64,000 bases of DNA from Streptomyces sp. LBL (GTDB lineage: Bacteria; Actinomycetota; Actinomycetes; Streptomycetales; Streptomycetaceae). The notes under the pieces are model-generated. The model worked only from the letters and a program-made list of their open reading frames with translations, was not told the DNA's origin and made no database searches. The stretch covers positions 124,001-188,000 of the forward strand of contig NZ_JARXYX010000009.1 in assembly GCF_029893585.1 (NCBI RefSeq). Direction: 5' to 3'. Within the stretch, counting starts at the first letter, position 1; the number at the start of each line of letters is the position of its first letter. Shown piece after piece: positions 55,062 to 63,667 of this stretch. The position numbers and the translations under genes were made by a program.

Positions 55062-55163
55062 CTACGGACGACCGTCCCGTCGTGAGTGATTCTCTGAGGG
55101 TGTTTCTCGGGGGGTGGTTCTCTAACGGTGCTTCTCTGGGGGTGGTTCTCCGGGAGCGTGGGC

Positions 55164-56102
55164 TCAGACCGAGACCGGCTCACCCGCGGCCGCGGCGATC
55201 TCCGCCTCGGCGACGACGCCACTGACGCGGCGCAGCTTCTTCATCGGGCCGAGCTCGGACTCGTAGACCTTCTTGACGCCGTCACCGAGGGAGGCCTCGA
55301 TGGTGCGGATGTCGCGCACCAGGCGGGTGAGGCCCTGCGGCTCGACGGAGGCGGCCTGGTCGGAGCCCCACATCGCGCGGTCCAGAGTGATGTGACGCTC
55401 GACGAAGGTGGCGCCGAGGGCGACCGCGGCCAGCGTGGTCTGCAGGCCGGTCTCGTGGCCGGAGTAGCCGATCGGGACGTTCGGGAACTCGGCCTGCAGG
55501 GTGTTGATCACGCGCAGGTTGAGCTCCTCGGCCTTGGCCGGGTAGGTCGACGTGGCGTGGCAGAGCAGGATGTTGTCCGAGCCGAGGACCTCGACCGCGT
55601 GACGGATCTGCTTCGGGGTGGACATGCCGGTGGAGAGGATGACCGTACGGCCGGTGGAGCGCAGCGCGCGCAGCAGCTCGTCGTCGGTCAGGGAGGCGGA
55701 GGCCACCTTGTGGGCGGGGACGTCGAACTTCTCCAGGAAGGCGACGGCCTCGGTGTCCCACGGGGAGGCGAACCAGTCGATACCGCGCTTCTTGCAGTGC
55801 TCGTCGATCTGGCGGTACTCGGCCTCGCCGAACTCCACGCGGTGGCGGTAGTCGATGTACGTCATCCGGCCCCAGGGGGTGTCGCGCTCGATGTCCCACT
55901 GGTCGCGCGGGGTGCAGATCTCAGGGGTGCGCTTCTGGAACTTGACGGCGTCACAGCCGGCCTCCGCGGCCGCGTCGATCAGCTTGAACGCGTTCTCCAG
56001 GTCGCCGTTGTGGTTGATGCCGATCTCGCCGGTGATGTACACGGGGTGACCGGGACCGGCGGTCTTCGAACCGAACTGGCGCAGACGGGAGTTGGTGCTC
56101 AT
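55164..56102 (-). CDS. neuB: Sialic acid/Kdn synthase (NeuB family)
   Basis: A 312-residue aldol-type synthase that condenses phosphoenolpyruvate with a six-carbon sugar (N-acetylmannosamine, mannose or a 6-phosphate) to make a nonulosonate. Barrel motifs: YITGEIGINHNGDLENAFKLID, DAVKFQKR, FASPWDTEAV, STGMST, CHATSTYPA, IGYSGHETG and VERHITLDRAMWGSDQAAS. It is shorter than classic NeuB (about 345) and lacks the C-terminal SAF antifreeze-like domain. Upstream is the CMP-sialate synthetase/phosphatase gene, 14 bases away. Since no NeuC epimerase is present, Kdn is the more likely product. Confidence 0.92.
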   Translation of the reverse strand: MSTNSRLRQFGSKTAGPGHPVYITGEIGINHNGDLENAFKLIDAAAEAGCDAVKFQKRTPEICTPRDQWDIERDTPWGRMTYIDYRHRVEFGEAEYRQIDEHCKKRGIDWFASPWDTEAVAFLEKFDVPAHKVASASLTDDELLRALRSTGRTVILSTGMSTPKQIRHAVEVLGSDNILLCHATSTYPAKAEELNLRVINTLQAEFPNVPIGYSGHETGLQTTLAAVALGATFVERHITLDRAMWGSDQAASVEPQGLTRLVRDIRTIEASLGDGVKKVYESELGPMKKLRRVSGVVAEAEIAAAAGEPVSV

Positions 56103-56116
56103 GGAAAAAACTGTCC

Positions 56117-57406
56117 TTACTTGTGGAGGGAGTCGAGAGAAGGGCCGAGGATCCAGCTGGCGATCTCTCGGAGCGCGCCGTCGCCGCCGGAGACGGTGGT
56201 GACCGCGCGTGCGGCGCCGCGCACGACGTCGTGGGCGCTCGCGACCGCCACGGGCCAGCCCACGAGGGCGAAGCACGGGAGGTCGTTGACGTCGTTGCCG
56301 ACGTAGAGCACGCGCTCAGGCGCGATGCCCTGCTCCTCGCACCACTGCTTCAGCGCGAGGTCTTTCCGGTCGATGCCGTGCAGGACCGGGATCTTGAGCT
56401 TCCGGGCCCGGGCGGCGACGACCGGGTTCTGCTCCGTGGAGAGGATCAGCATGTTCAGGCCGCTCTTGCGCAGAGCGGCGATGCCGAGGCCGTCTCCGCG
56501 GTGCACGGAGACGAACTCCTTTCCATCGGCGTCGATCAGCACCCTGTCGTCGGTCTGGGTGCCGTCGAAGTCCAGGACGACCGCGTCGATGTCGTCGGCG
56601 GTCGGCAGCGAACCGATGGGGGTCCCCCCGCTCGAGCGAAGTCGAGAGTGGGGGAGGTCCGCGTCGAAGAGGGGGGCCAGCGCGCGGGCGCGGGCCAGCT
56701 CGTGCGGGTCGTCGATCTCCAGCACGCGGGCCGGATCCGTGCGGACCAGTTCCGTGTGGCCGAAGAAGCGGTGCTGGTGCTTGCGGAAGCCCGCCGCCTC
56801 CATCGCGTAGGCGGCGCCGGTCTCCAGGAGGTCCTGGGGGCGGTCCTGGCGGCGGGGGCGGAAGGACTTGTCGTGGTTGACGCCGTAACCGCCGGTCACC
56901 TCACCGGAGTTGGCCGTGTCGTCGGCGTAGTCGGCGTCGCGCCAGATGAAGCCGTGGAACGGGGCCACGGTCACGGCGGTGTCGGCGCCGTTCTCGGTGA
57001 CCGCGCCGGCCACCCCGTCGATGTCCTCGCGGAGGATGAACGGGCTGGTGCACTGCACGAGCAGTACGACGTCGACGGCCGCCCCGTGCAGGGCCTCGTG
57101 GGCGTCCATGGCGTGCAGGACCGCGGCCTCGGAGGTCGCCAGGTCGCCGGCGATGGCGGCGGGCCGCAGCACGACCTCCGCGCCGGCCTGGCGGGCGGCG
57201 GCCGCGATGGCCTGGTCGTCGGTGGAGACGACCACGTCCGTCACCAGCCGGGTCGCGCGGCACTCGCGCACCGCCCGCGCCACCAGCGGGACACCGCCGA
57301 CGGAGGCCAGGTTCTTCGCGGGCACGCCCTTGGAGCCGCCGCGCGCGGGGATCACCGCGAGCACCCGGCGTGCCGATGCGCCGTGGCCCGCTGCCGGGTG
57401 GGACAT
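56117..57406 (-). CDS. CMP-sialate/Kdn synthetase fused to HAD phosphatase
   Basis: A 429-residue bifunctional enzyme. Residues about 15-250 are a cytidylyltransferase (VIPARGGSKGVPAKN, LLVQCTSPF); residues about 285-429 are a KdsC/NeuA-C-like HAD phosphatase (VLDFDGTQTDD nucleophile, GNDVNDL metal site). It would dephosphorylate a nonulosonate 9-phosphate and then activate it as the CMP-sugar. The linker holds an in-frame repeat insertion (see 56621-56660). ATG at 57406 has AAGGAG eight bases upstream; ATG at 57433, overlapping the upstream stop, would add nine residues. Confidence 0.9.
   Translation of the reverse strand: MSHPAAGHGASARRVLAVIPARGGSKGVPAKNLASVGGVPLVARAVRECRATRLVTDVVVSTDDQAIAAAARQAGAEVVLRPAAIAGDLATSEAAVLHAMDAHEALHGAAVDVVLLVQCTSPFILREDIDGVAGAVTENGADTAVTVAPFHGFIWRDADYADDTANSGEVTGGYGVNHDKSFRPRRQDRPQDLLETGAAYAMEAAGFRKHQHRFFGHTELVRTDPARVLEIDDPHELARARALAPLFDADLPHSRLRSSGGTPIGSLPTADDIDAVVLDFDGTQTDDRVLIDADGKEFVSVHRGDGLGIAALRKSGLNMLILSTEQNPVVAARARKLKIPVLHGIDRKDLALKQWCEEQGIAPERVLYVGNDVNDLPCFALVGWPVAVASAHDVVRGAARAVTTVSGGDGALREIASWILGPSLDSLHK
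56621..56660. repeat. Short palindromic repeat inserted in frame
   Basis: A C-rich/G-rich hairpin sequence containing GCTCGAGCGAAGTCGAGAG lies between the two enzyme domains and encodes DLPHSRLRSSGGTP. I recall this sequence recurring in many Streptomyces loci, so it looks like a dispersed palindromic element that entered the linker without breaking the frame. Confidence 0.6.
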
Positions 57407-57432
57407 GGGGTCTACTCCTTGAAGAGAGGTCA

Positions 57433-58797
57433 TCACAGCTCCCCCATCCGCCGGATGACGGGAGCGACCCGCTGCACGCCGTGCCGGTAGGCGCCGCGCG
57501 CCGCCCGGCGCACGATCTGCCGGACCGGGCCCGGCTCCCTGTCGGCGGCGGGGGCGCCGGGCAGCGGGGAGCCGTCCGGGCCGAGGTGGTGGCGGGCGAG
57601 GAGGCCGGGCAGATAGCCGGGCGCCGTGGCGGGGGTGTAGTACGGGGTCATCGGCGGCAGACCGCCGGGCCGGTCGAGCAGCTTGGCGATGCGCTCGCGG
57701 GCCACGTCGAAGGCGTGGGCGTAGGAGCCTCCCCCGGAGGAGGGCCCCCCGGCGACGACGCCCTGCCGGGCCACCCACTCCTCGTCCGGCGCCGGCCGGT
57801 GGCCGTCGTCCAGCTGGTCCCAGGAGGCGAGGCACCCCGAGCCGACGAAGTGGTGGTTGCCGAGCACCTCGCGCACACCGAGGTCGGTGAGGACGACGGT
57901 GGGGATACTGCGGTGCAGTGACTCGAGGGCGGCCGTGGAGCTGATGGTCACCAGCAGGTCGGTCCGGTCGAGGACCTCGCCCATGTTGCCGTAGACCATG
58001 CGGAAGTTGGCCGGCGGGTCGAGCCGCTGCACCAGCTTCTGGTAGGGCAACTCCTCGATGTGGGTGGTGTGTTCGCCCGGCTTGGAGCGCAGCTTGAGCA
58101 GCACCTCGCGCTCGGGGTGCAGCCGCGCGTGCCGGACCAGTCGCTCCAGCAGGTAGGTGCGGTCCTTACGGCTGTCCGGCACGGACGGCTGGGCCGCGAA
58201 GACCACGGTGTACGGGTCGTGTTCGCCGGTGTAGGGGTCGCCGCCGAGGAACGGCAGAGCCACCTCGGTCACCGACGAGGAGTCGGCGCCCACACCGTCG
58301 TACACCGCGCGGAACCGTTCGGCGTCCTGGCGGGAGTTGGCGAGGACGACGTCGGCGCCGTGCCGCAGCAGCAGGCCGTCGGCGAGCTTCTCGTAGACGA
58401 CGCCGACATAGCCGGTGACGACGACGGGCCGCTTCTCCCGGCCCTCCCACACCCGCTTGAGGCCGTGCAGCATCGCCTGCACCCCACCGCCGACGAGGGC
58501 GAGTACGACGATGTCGTACGACTCCTCGGCCATGGCGCGCAGGAACTCGACGGCCGTGACCTCCCGCAGGGAGTCGGCGACCACCCCCACTTCCTCCAGC
58601 TGACGGGGGGTGGGCGTGGCCCGGCCGCGCAGCAGGAACCCGCTCAGCGCGGGGCGGACTTGCGTGTCCTCGCGCGATGCGGCTTCCATGGTCGGACCCG
58701 GAGCGATGCGGTCCGCGGTCAGAGCACCCCATTTCCAGCGGGTGTCCGAGTCCGCGAGGACGGCGATTCGCGGGGGCTTCGTTGTACTTGACGGCAC
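57433..58797 (-). CDS. Glycosyltransferase-like protein of the wall-polymer locus
   Basis: A 454-residue protein, probably a GT-B-like enzyme. The N-terminus PRIAVLADSDTRWKWGALTADRIAPG is a nucleotide-sugar-enzyme-like beta-alpha start; TGYVGVVYEKLADGLLLRHGADVVLANSRQDAERFRAVY, a VFAAQPSVPDSRKDRTYLLERLV strand (similar to wall-polymer transferases), and LLVTISSTAALESLHRSIPTVVLTDLG (donor-phosphate-type loop) follow. I link it to uncharacterised putative glycosyltransferases next to NeuB in Streptomyces. GTG at 58797 is seven bases from TAGCGT, so likely leaderless. A Gly/Ser-rich insertion (GGPSSGGGS) is near residue 360. Confidence 0.75.
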   Translation of the reverse strand: MPSSTTKPPRIAVLADSDTRWKWGALTADRIAPGPTMEAASREDTQVRPALSGFLLRGRATPTPRQLEEVGVVADSLREVTAVEFLRAMAEESYDIVVLALVGGGVQAMLHGLKRVWEGREKRPVVVTGYVGVVYEKLADGLLLRHGADVVLANSRQDAERFRAVYDGVGADSSSVTEVALPFLGGDPYTGEHDPYTVVFAAQPSVPDSRKDRTYLLERLVRHARLHPEREVLLKLRSKPGEHTTHIEELPYQKLVQRLDPPANFRMVYGNMGEVLDRTDLLVTISSTAALESLHRSIPTVVLTDLGVREVLGNHHFVGSGCLASWDQLDDGHRPAPDEEWVARQGVVAGGPSSGGGSYAHAFDVARERIAKLLDRPGGLPPMTPYYTPATAPGYLPGLLARHHLGPDGSPLPGAPAADREPGPVRQIVRRAARGAYRHGVQRVAPVIRRMGEL

Positions 58798-58995
58798 GAC
58801 GAAAACGCTAGGAAGCAATTCTTAGGTCCTGCCCAACCGCGACTCAACGAAAAGTTAACAACAGCCCACCGGCAGCCGAACTGGCCCGCCGAAAAGCGGA
58901 AAGTACACGCGATGCACCGTTCCGACACATGGAGTTCACCCCCTGTACGTGTACCGGAAAGTTCCGCAGCCGGGCAGCCTCCTAGGGTTTCGCAG

Positions 58996-59982
58996 GTGCC
59001 AAAGCTTTCCGTGATCGTGCCGTTCTACAACGTGCAGCAATACGCCCCGGACACTCTCCGAAGTCTTCGCCTGAACGCCCGGCAGGACTTCGAGTTCGTG
59101 CTGGTCGACGACAAGTCCAAGGACGAGACCCCGGCCATTCTCGAACGCGCCGTCGAGGAGCTGTCGGAGGTCGCCCAGGTCCGCCTCGTCCGTCACAAGG
59201 AGAACGGGGGGCTCGCCACCGCGCGCAACACCGGCCTGGACACGGCACAGGGCGAGTACCTGACGTTCCTGGACGGCGACGACTGGCTGGCCCCCGGCCA
59301 CCTCTCGGAACTGGTGTCGGCCATCGAGGGACTGGGCTGCGACTTCGTCCGCACCGACCATGTGCAGGCCACCGCCCGCGCCCGGTCCGTGCACCGGGTC
59401 CCGGTCGGGCGGAGGAACGAGGTGCTGAACCCGCGTGAGGCGATCCTGCCGGCCGACCGGTCGACCTCGGTGGACTACGCCTTCGCCTGGGCCGGCGTCT
59501 ACCACCGCCGCCTCCTCGACCAGGGCCTGCTGCGCTTCACCGACGGGCTGCGCACCGCCGAGGACCGGCCGTGGATCTGGAAGCTGCACCGCGAGGCGGA
59601 GTCGTTCGCCGTGGTCGGCCTGCTGGGCGTGTTCTACCGGCGCGGGGTCGCCTCCTCGCTGACCCAGATCGGCGACGCCCGCCAGCTCGACTTCATCCGC
59701 GCCTTCGACCAGGTGATCGAGGAGACGGCCGCGGACCCGGACGCCGACCGTCTGCTGCCGAAAGCGATGCGCACCTACTGCGCGATCATCGCCCACCACC
59801 TCTCGGACGAGTCCAAGTGGGAACCGTCCGTGGCCAGGCAGCTGCGGGCGATGAGCGCGGCGGCGATCAAGCGCATGCCGCAGGACGTGCTCGGTGACGT
59901 ACTCGACACCATGGACCTGCAACGTTCCGCGAAGCTGCGACGACTGCGGCGCCGGGTCACCACAGCGAAGGCGGCCTCCTGA
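58996..59982 (+). CDS. Family 2 glycosyltransferase
   Basis: A 328-residue GT-A enzyme. The donor site begins LSVIVPFYNVQQYAPDTLRSL, with DDKSKDETP and the metal-binding DGDDW (FLDGDDWLAPGHL); NGGLATARNTGLD is typical of GT2. The C-terminal half resembles wall teichoic and polysaccharide glycosyltransferases. GTG at 58996 is seven bases after TAGGGT (58983-58988), so a leaderless start is preferred; an upstream ATG at 58912 precedes that promoter. Divergent from the gene at 57433-58797; overlaps the next gene by one base. Confidence 0.92.
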   Translation: MPKLSVIVPFYNVQQYAPDTLRSLRLNARQDFEFVLVDDKSKDETPAILERAVEELSEVAQVRLVRHKENGGLATARNTGLDTAQGEYLTFLDGDDWLAPGHLSELVSAIEGLGCDFVRTDHVQATARARSVHRVPVGRRNEVLNPREAILPADRSTSVDYAFAWAGVYHRRLLDQGLLRFTDGLRTAEDRPWIWKLHREAESFAVVGLLGVFYRRGVASSLTQIGDARQLDFIRAFDQVIEETAADPDADRLLPKAMRTYCAIIAHHLSDESKWEPSVARQLRAMSAAAIKRMPQDVLGDVLDTMDLQRSAKLRRLRRRVTTAKAAS

Positions 59983-61313
59983 TGCCCCGTACCACCCAGA
60001 TCTTCTGCGCCTCGACGCTGTACGGCGTCGCCACCCTGGCCGCCGCGATCGAATCCGACCTGTTCACCGAGCCGGACCGGCGGGTGCTGCTGGTCTTCAA
60101 CAACTCCGCGACCCCGGAGATCACCCCGTCGCTCGACGAGATGCCGGGCTTCGAGCCGCTGCGCACCCACTTCGACGACGTCCTGTCCTGGAACGAGACC
60201 ATCCGCCCCTTCCACCCCGGAGCCTGGACCCCGCGCGCCGACGACATCCCCCTTTGGGAGCGCTATCTGCGCCTCCTGTGGAACCTCGGCGACGACCGTG
60301 TGGAGCTGGCCCTGGAGTCCATCCAGGTCACCCCCGCCCTCACGGTGGCCCAACTGTTCACCGGCGCCCCCGTCGACGTCTACGCCGACGGCCTGATGAG
60401 CTACGGCCCCACCCGCAACAAGCTCGACCCGCTGGTCGGCACCCGGGTGCGCCGGCTGCTGCACCTGGACCTGGTGCCGGGGCTGACTCCGATGCTGCTG
60501 ACCGAGTTCGACGTACCGCCGCATGTGGTGCCGACGTCCGCCTTCCTGAAGGTGATGGGCGAACTCACCGCGACGGTCTCCGCGTTGCCCGCCCTGCCGG
60601 ACAACGCGGCACTGCTGCTCGGCCAGTACCTGTCCGCGCTGAACATCCTCTCCCCCGAGGAGGAGGAGGACCTGCACGTGCGGATGATGCGCGGGGCGGT
60701 CGAGCGCGGGCATCGGTCCGTGGTGTTCAAGCCGCACCCCACCGCGCCGGCCCGCTACAGCCGTGCCCTGGAGACCGAGGCCGAGAAGCTCGGCGCCGAC
60801 CTCACGGTCCTGGACACACCCGTACTGGCGGAGGCGCTGTTCGAGCAGGCGCGGCCCGGACTGGTCGTCGGCTGCTTCTCCACGGCCCTCTTCACGGCGT
60901 CAGCCTTCTACGACCTTCCGGTGGCCCGCATCGGCACCGAGTCGCTCCTGGAGCGGCTCACGCCGTACCAGAACAGCAACCGGGTGCCGGCCCTGCTCGC
61001 CGACGCGGTGCTGGCGGACCTGGAGGGCAGGGCGGGCGAGGACCCGATCCCGGCCGACGAGCTCGACGGCCTGGTCACCGCGGTCGGCTTCAGCATGCAG
61101 CCGCAGATCTACCCGTCCCTGCGCCCGGCGGCGGAACGCTACCTCGCGAAGCGCTTCAGGCCGCGCACCCGGCGCTACTTCAAGCGGAAGCGGCTGACCG
61201 CGCTGGGTCTGCCGGGTGGGATTCCACAGCGGCTGGCGTTCCTGCCGCGCAACTCGACCGCGCGGCGGGTCGTCCGCAGGGCCCGGGCGATCCGTAAGTC
61301 CGTGCAGCGCTGA
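59982..61313 (+). CDS. Polysialyltransferase-family protein
   Basis: A 443-residue enzyme of the bacterial alpha-2,8-polysialyltransferase type. Family motifs: D/E-D/E-G-like YADGLMSYGPTR, the His-Pro motif VVFKPHPTAPARYS and the Ser/Thr motif VVGCFSTALFTAS. It lacks a membrane segment and ends in a strongly basic tail (RFRPRTRRYFKRKR...RRVVRRARAIRKSVQR), which could bind the membrane or polymer. ATG at 59982 overlaps the GT2 stop (TGATG), so the two are co-translated. Expected to polymerise CMP-activated nonulosonate. Confidence 0.87.
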   Translation: MPRTTQIFCASTLYGVATLAAAIESDLFTEPDRRVLLVFNNSATPEITPSLDEMPGFEPLRTHFDDVLSWNETIRPFHPGAWTPRADDIPLWERYLRLLWNLGDDRVELALESIQVTPALTVAQLFTGAPVDVYADGLMSYGPTRNKLDPLVGTRVRRLLHLDLVPGLTPMLLTEFDVPPHVVPTSAFLKVMGELTATVSALPALPDNAALLLGQYLSALNILSPEEEEDLHVRMMRGAVERGHRSVVFKPHPTAPARYSRALETEAEKLGADLTVLDTPVLAEALFEQARPGLVVGCFSTALFTASAFYDLPVARIGTESLLERLTPYQNSNRVPALLADAVLADLEGRAGEDPIPADELDGLVTAVGFSMQPQIYPSLRPAAERYLAKRFRPRTRRYFKRKRLTALGLPGGIPQRLAFLPRNSTARRVVRRARAIRKSVQR

Positions 61314-61395
61314 TTCACCACAGCTTCGCGCACATGCAGCACATACGGCACATACGGCATGTACAGCGCATACAGCATCGGCACGCGATTCCCCC

Positions 61396-61431
61396 TTCGT
61401 TCCCCTGGTGGTCGACCACCAGGGGAACGAA
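61396..61431. terminator. 36-bp perfect palindrome, probable terminator
   Basis: TTCGTTCCCCTGGTGGTC followed at once by its exact complement. It lies 82 bases past the polysialyltransferase stop and would make a very stable RNA hairpin. Confidence 0.65.
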
Positions 61432-61710
61432 GCCCTGTTCCCCTCACTCGAAAGAAGGCGTTCTCGCTGCTCTGAGCGGTTGACGCACCTTGCGTATCGC
61501 TGTGTTTGCCGACAGTTCCCTCTCCCCTTCTTCTCCCCGGCCGCCGTCTGCGTCCGGGGGTCCGGCCACCGCCGACGGCTGAGCGCCTGAGCGCCTGAGC
61601 GGACGCCGACCGCCCGTCCACATCACCGGCACACTCGGCCGCAGCGCCGCCGACCCGGCCCTGCTGCACGCGGCCCGCTCCAGCACCACCCGCCGACAGA
61701 CGAAGGACGC

Positions 61711-61785
61711 CGGTGCGTCGCTGCGCCGGTGCGTCGCTGCGCCGGTGCGTCGCTGCGTCGCTGCGTCGCTGCGTCGCTGCGTCCG
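61711..61785. repeat. GTCGCTGC/GGTGCGTCGCTGCGCC minisatellite
   Basis: Three 15-bp units of the type GGTGCGTCGCTGCGC pass into four 8-bp GTCGCTGC units. Confidence 0.85.
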
Positions 61786-62121
61786 CGGGCCGTTGTGCCG
61801 GTGCGCATCACGGCCCGTCAAGCTGCTCGCCGCCGACGCGATCACGGCGGCCCGCCCGCAAAGAGGCGATCCGTAATGCAGACCGGCAACGGCAATCGCT
61901 CGGCCCGGCTGCCGAATTCCGACTGACGGAGAAGAGAGCGCGAAGGATTTCCCGCGTGCAGGTGAACCCTGGGCGACGGACACGTAAACGGTCACCTCAC
62001 CGAACAAAAGTCCTCAGGGTGAAGACATAGTATTCCCGTTGACGTTTTCTCCGGTGCCCCGACCGCATTCGGTCCGGAACGCGCACCAAACAACCCGCGG
62101 CGTACTGCGAGGGGTATCAGC

Positions 62122-63273
62122 GTGACCGAAACGGTCGTGAGCACATCCAAGCCACAGTCCGCCGCGGCTGTGCACATTCCGGAACTGAACACTCCGCTCC
62201 CGGCGGCGCCGAAGCGCCGGGAAAGCCGGCTCCGGGCCCTGGACGGGCTGCGGCTCATCGCCGCTCTGATGGTGGCGGTCTACCACTACGCCGGGCGCGA
62301 AGGCGACGTCACCCGGGCCTGGGGCGGCTCACCGAAGGAGCAGTTCCCCACCCTGCACTTGTTCGCCACCTACGGCTGCCTCGGCGTCCAGGTCTTCTTC
62401 GTCATCAGCGGGTTCGTCATCTGCATGAGCGGCTGGGGCCGGTCCCTGAAGGCGTTCTTCGCCTCCCGCGTGTCCCGGCTGATGCCGGCCTACTGGGCGG
62501 CGGTGCTGCTGGTCACGGCGGTGTTCGCGCTGCCGATGGTCACGTACAAGGCACTGTCGCCGAGCGACACCCTGGTGAACCTGACGATGCTTCAGTACCC
62601 GCTGGGCGTCGACCGGGTGCTGGGCGTGTGCTGGACCCTGTGGGCCGAGGTCCGCTTCTACGCCCTGTTCGCGTTGTGCGTCGTCCTGCCCGGGGCCTCC
62701 CGCCGCCGCGTGATCATGTTCTGCGCCGGCTGGACCCTCGCGGCCGCGATCACCCAGGGCGCGCACCAGCCCCTGCTCGACATCGTGTTCATGCCGGAGT
62801 ACGCCCCCTTCTTCATCGGCGGTGTCGGCATCTACCTGGCCCACCGGGACCGCAAGGACGTCTACGCCTGGGGCATCGTGGCGGTCAGCTTCCTTATCGG
62901 ACAGCACTACGCGGTGGCCGACCTGTGGAACGCGTCGAACCCGAACGCCTTCGCCCACCGCACCACGCTCGGCATCGTCCTCGTCGTCGCCTTCGGCTTC
63001 GTGGCCGTCGCGGCGATCGCGCTGGGCTGGCTCAACTGGGCGAACTGGCGCTGGCTGACCGTGGCCGGGGCGCTGACGTACCCGTTCTACCTGGTCCACG
63101 AGCACCTCGGCTGGGTGGTGATCCACGAGCTGCACATCGGGCTGGGGCTGCCGTCGGCCGCGGTGTTCTTCCTGACGATCGCCTCGATGCTGCTGCTGGC
63201 CTGGCTGCTGAACACGTTCGTCGAGAATCCGCTGACACCGCGGCTGCGGGCGGCGCTGGCGAAGGTCCGTTGA
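62122..63273 (+). CDS. Membrane acyltransferase (acyltransferase 3 family)
   Basis: A 383-residue integral membrane O-acyltransferase with about ten helices. The signature RALDGLRLIAALMVAVYHYAG carries the catalytic His, and GVQVFFVISGFVICMSGWG is the second family motif. It would transfer acetyl or another acyl group to extracytoplasmic sugars; its place at the end of the nonulosonate locus suggests O-acetylation of that polymer (inference). GTG at 62122 follows GAGGGG. The first 35 residues are cytoplasmic and Pro/Ala-rich. Confidence 0.9.
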   Translation: MTETVVSTSKPQSAAAVHIPELNTPLPAAPKRRESRLRALDGLRLIAALMVAVYHYAGREGDVTRAWGGSPKEQFPTLHLFATYGCLGVQVFFVISGFVICMSGWGRSLKAFFASRVSRLMPAYWAAVLLVTAVFALPMVTYKALSPSDTLVNLTMLQYPLGVDRVLGVCWTLWAEVRFYALFALCVVLPGASRRRVIMFCAGWTLAAAITQGAHQPLLDIVFMPEYAPFFIGGVGIYLAHRDRKDVYAWGIVAVSFLIGQHYAVADLWNASNPNAFAHRTTLGIVLVVAFGFVAVAAIALGWLNWANWRWLTVAGALTYPFYLVHEHLGWVVIHELHIGLGLPSAAVFFLTIASMLLLAWLLNTFVENPLTPRLRAALAKVR

Positions 63274-63667
63274 CCTCCTCTATCCGGTCGGGATGCTCTG
63301 GCTGGACGGGAAGCAACTGGGCGAGCACCGGATGTTCGACCCGGCGGAGGCGACCGAGGACTCGTCGTACTCCGAGCCGTGGATGCTGCCGCAGTGGCGC
63401 ACCCAGAAAATCCTGTTCGAACTCCTGCTCCCAGCGGGTCGTTCGGCTCCCTGGCGGCCGGCAGCGCCCCAGCCGAGTTCCTCTCCCTGAAGGCAGGCCC
63501 GGCTTCGGCAGCGGAGACACGCGCACTCTTGGCGAAGGTGTGAGCAGCCGTCCTTCCACCGATCTTGGAACAGGGGCGAACGGAGGACCCAGGAGACCCT
63601 GTTGCCGCAGTTCCACGTGCTCGCGCCGGTGGAGTTCAGCTTTTCACCCATACAGGTGATCACCAGC
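63274..63667. other. Intergenic region with gene-like fragments
   Basis: A 65-codon plus-strand frame at 63293-63490 (MLWLDGKQLGEHRMFD...PQWRTQKILFELLLPAG) and a second stretch near 63598-63665 (LPQFHVLAPVEFSFSPIQVI) are coding-like but lower in GC and lack good start signals. They may be broken pieces of one acquired gene. No family recognised. Confidence 0.35.

Larger units (their letters stand above)
61314..62121. other. Long intergenic region with repeats and a possible gene remnant
   Basis: Holds CACATACGG-type repeats (61325-61375), a 36-bp palindrome (61396-61431), a strongly GC3 open stretch at about 61620-61878 ending in TAA (reading ITGTLGRSAADPALLHAARS), interrupted by a minisatellite (61711-61785), and the leader of the acyltransferase gene. 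The open stretch has no clear start and I do not recognise it; it may be the remnant of a gene. Confidence 0.5.

Noticed and set aside
57730..57755. Second in-frame palindromic insertion in the glycosyltransferase-like gene (GGPSSGGGS)
   Set aside because: The C/G-rich hairpin is short and could be ordinary Gly/Ser codon usage; evidence too thin for a repeat call.
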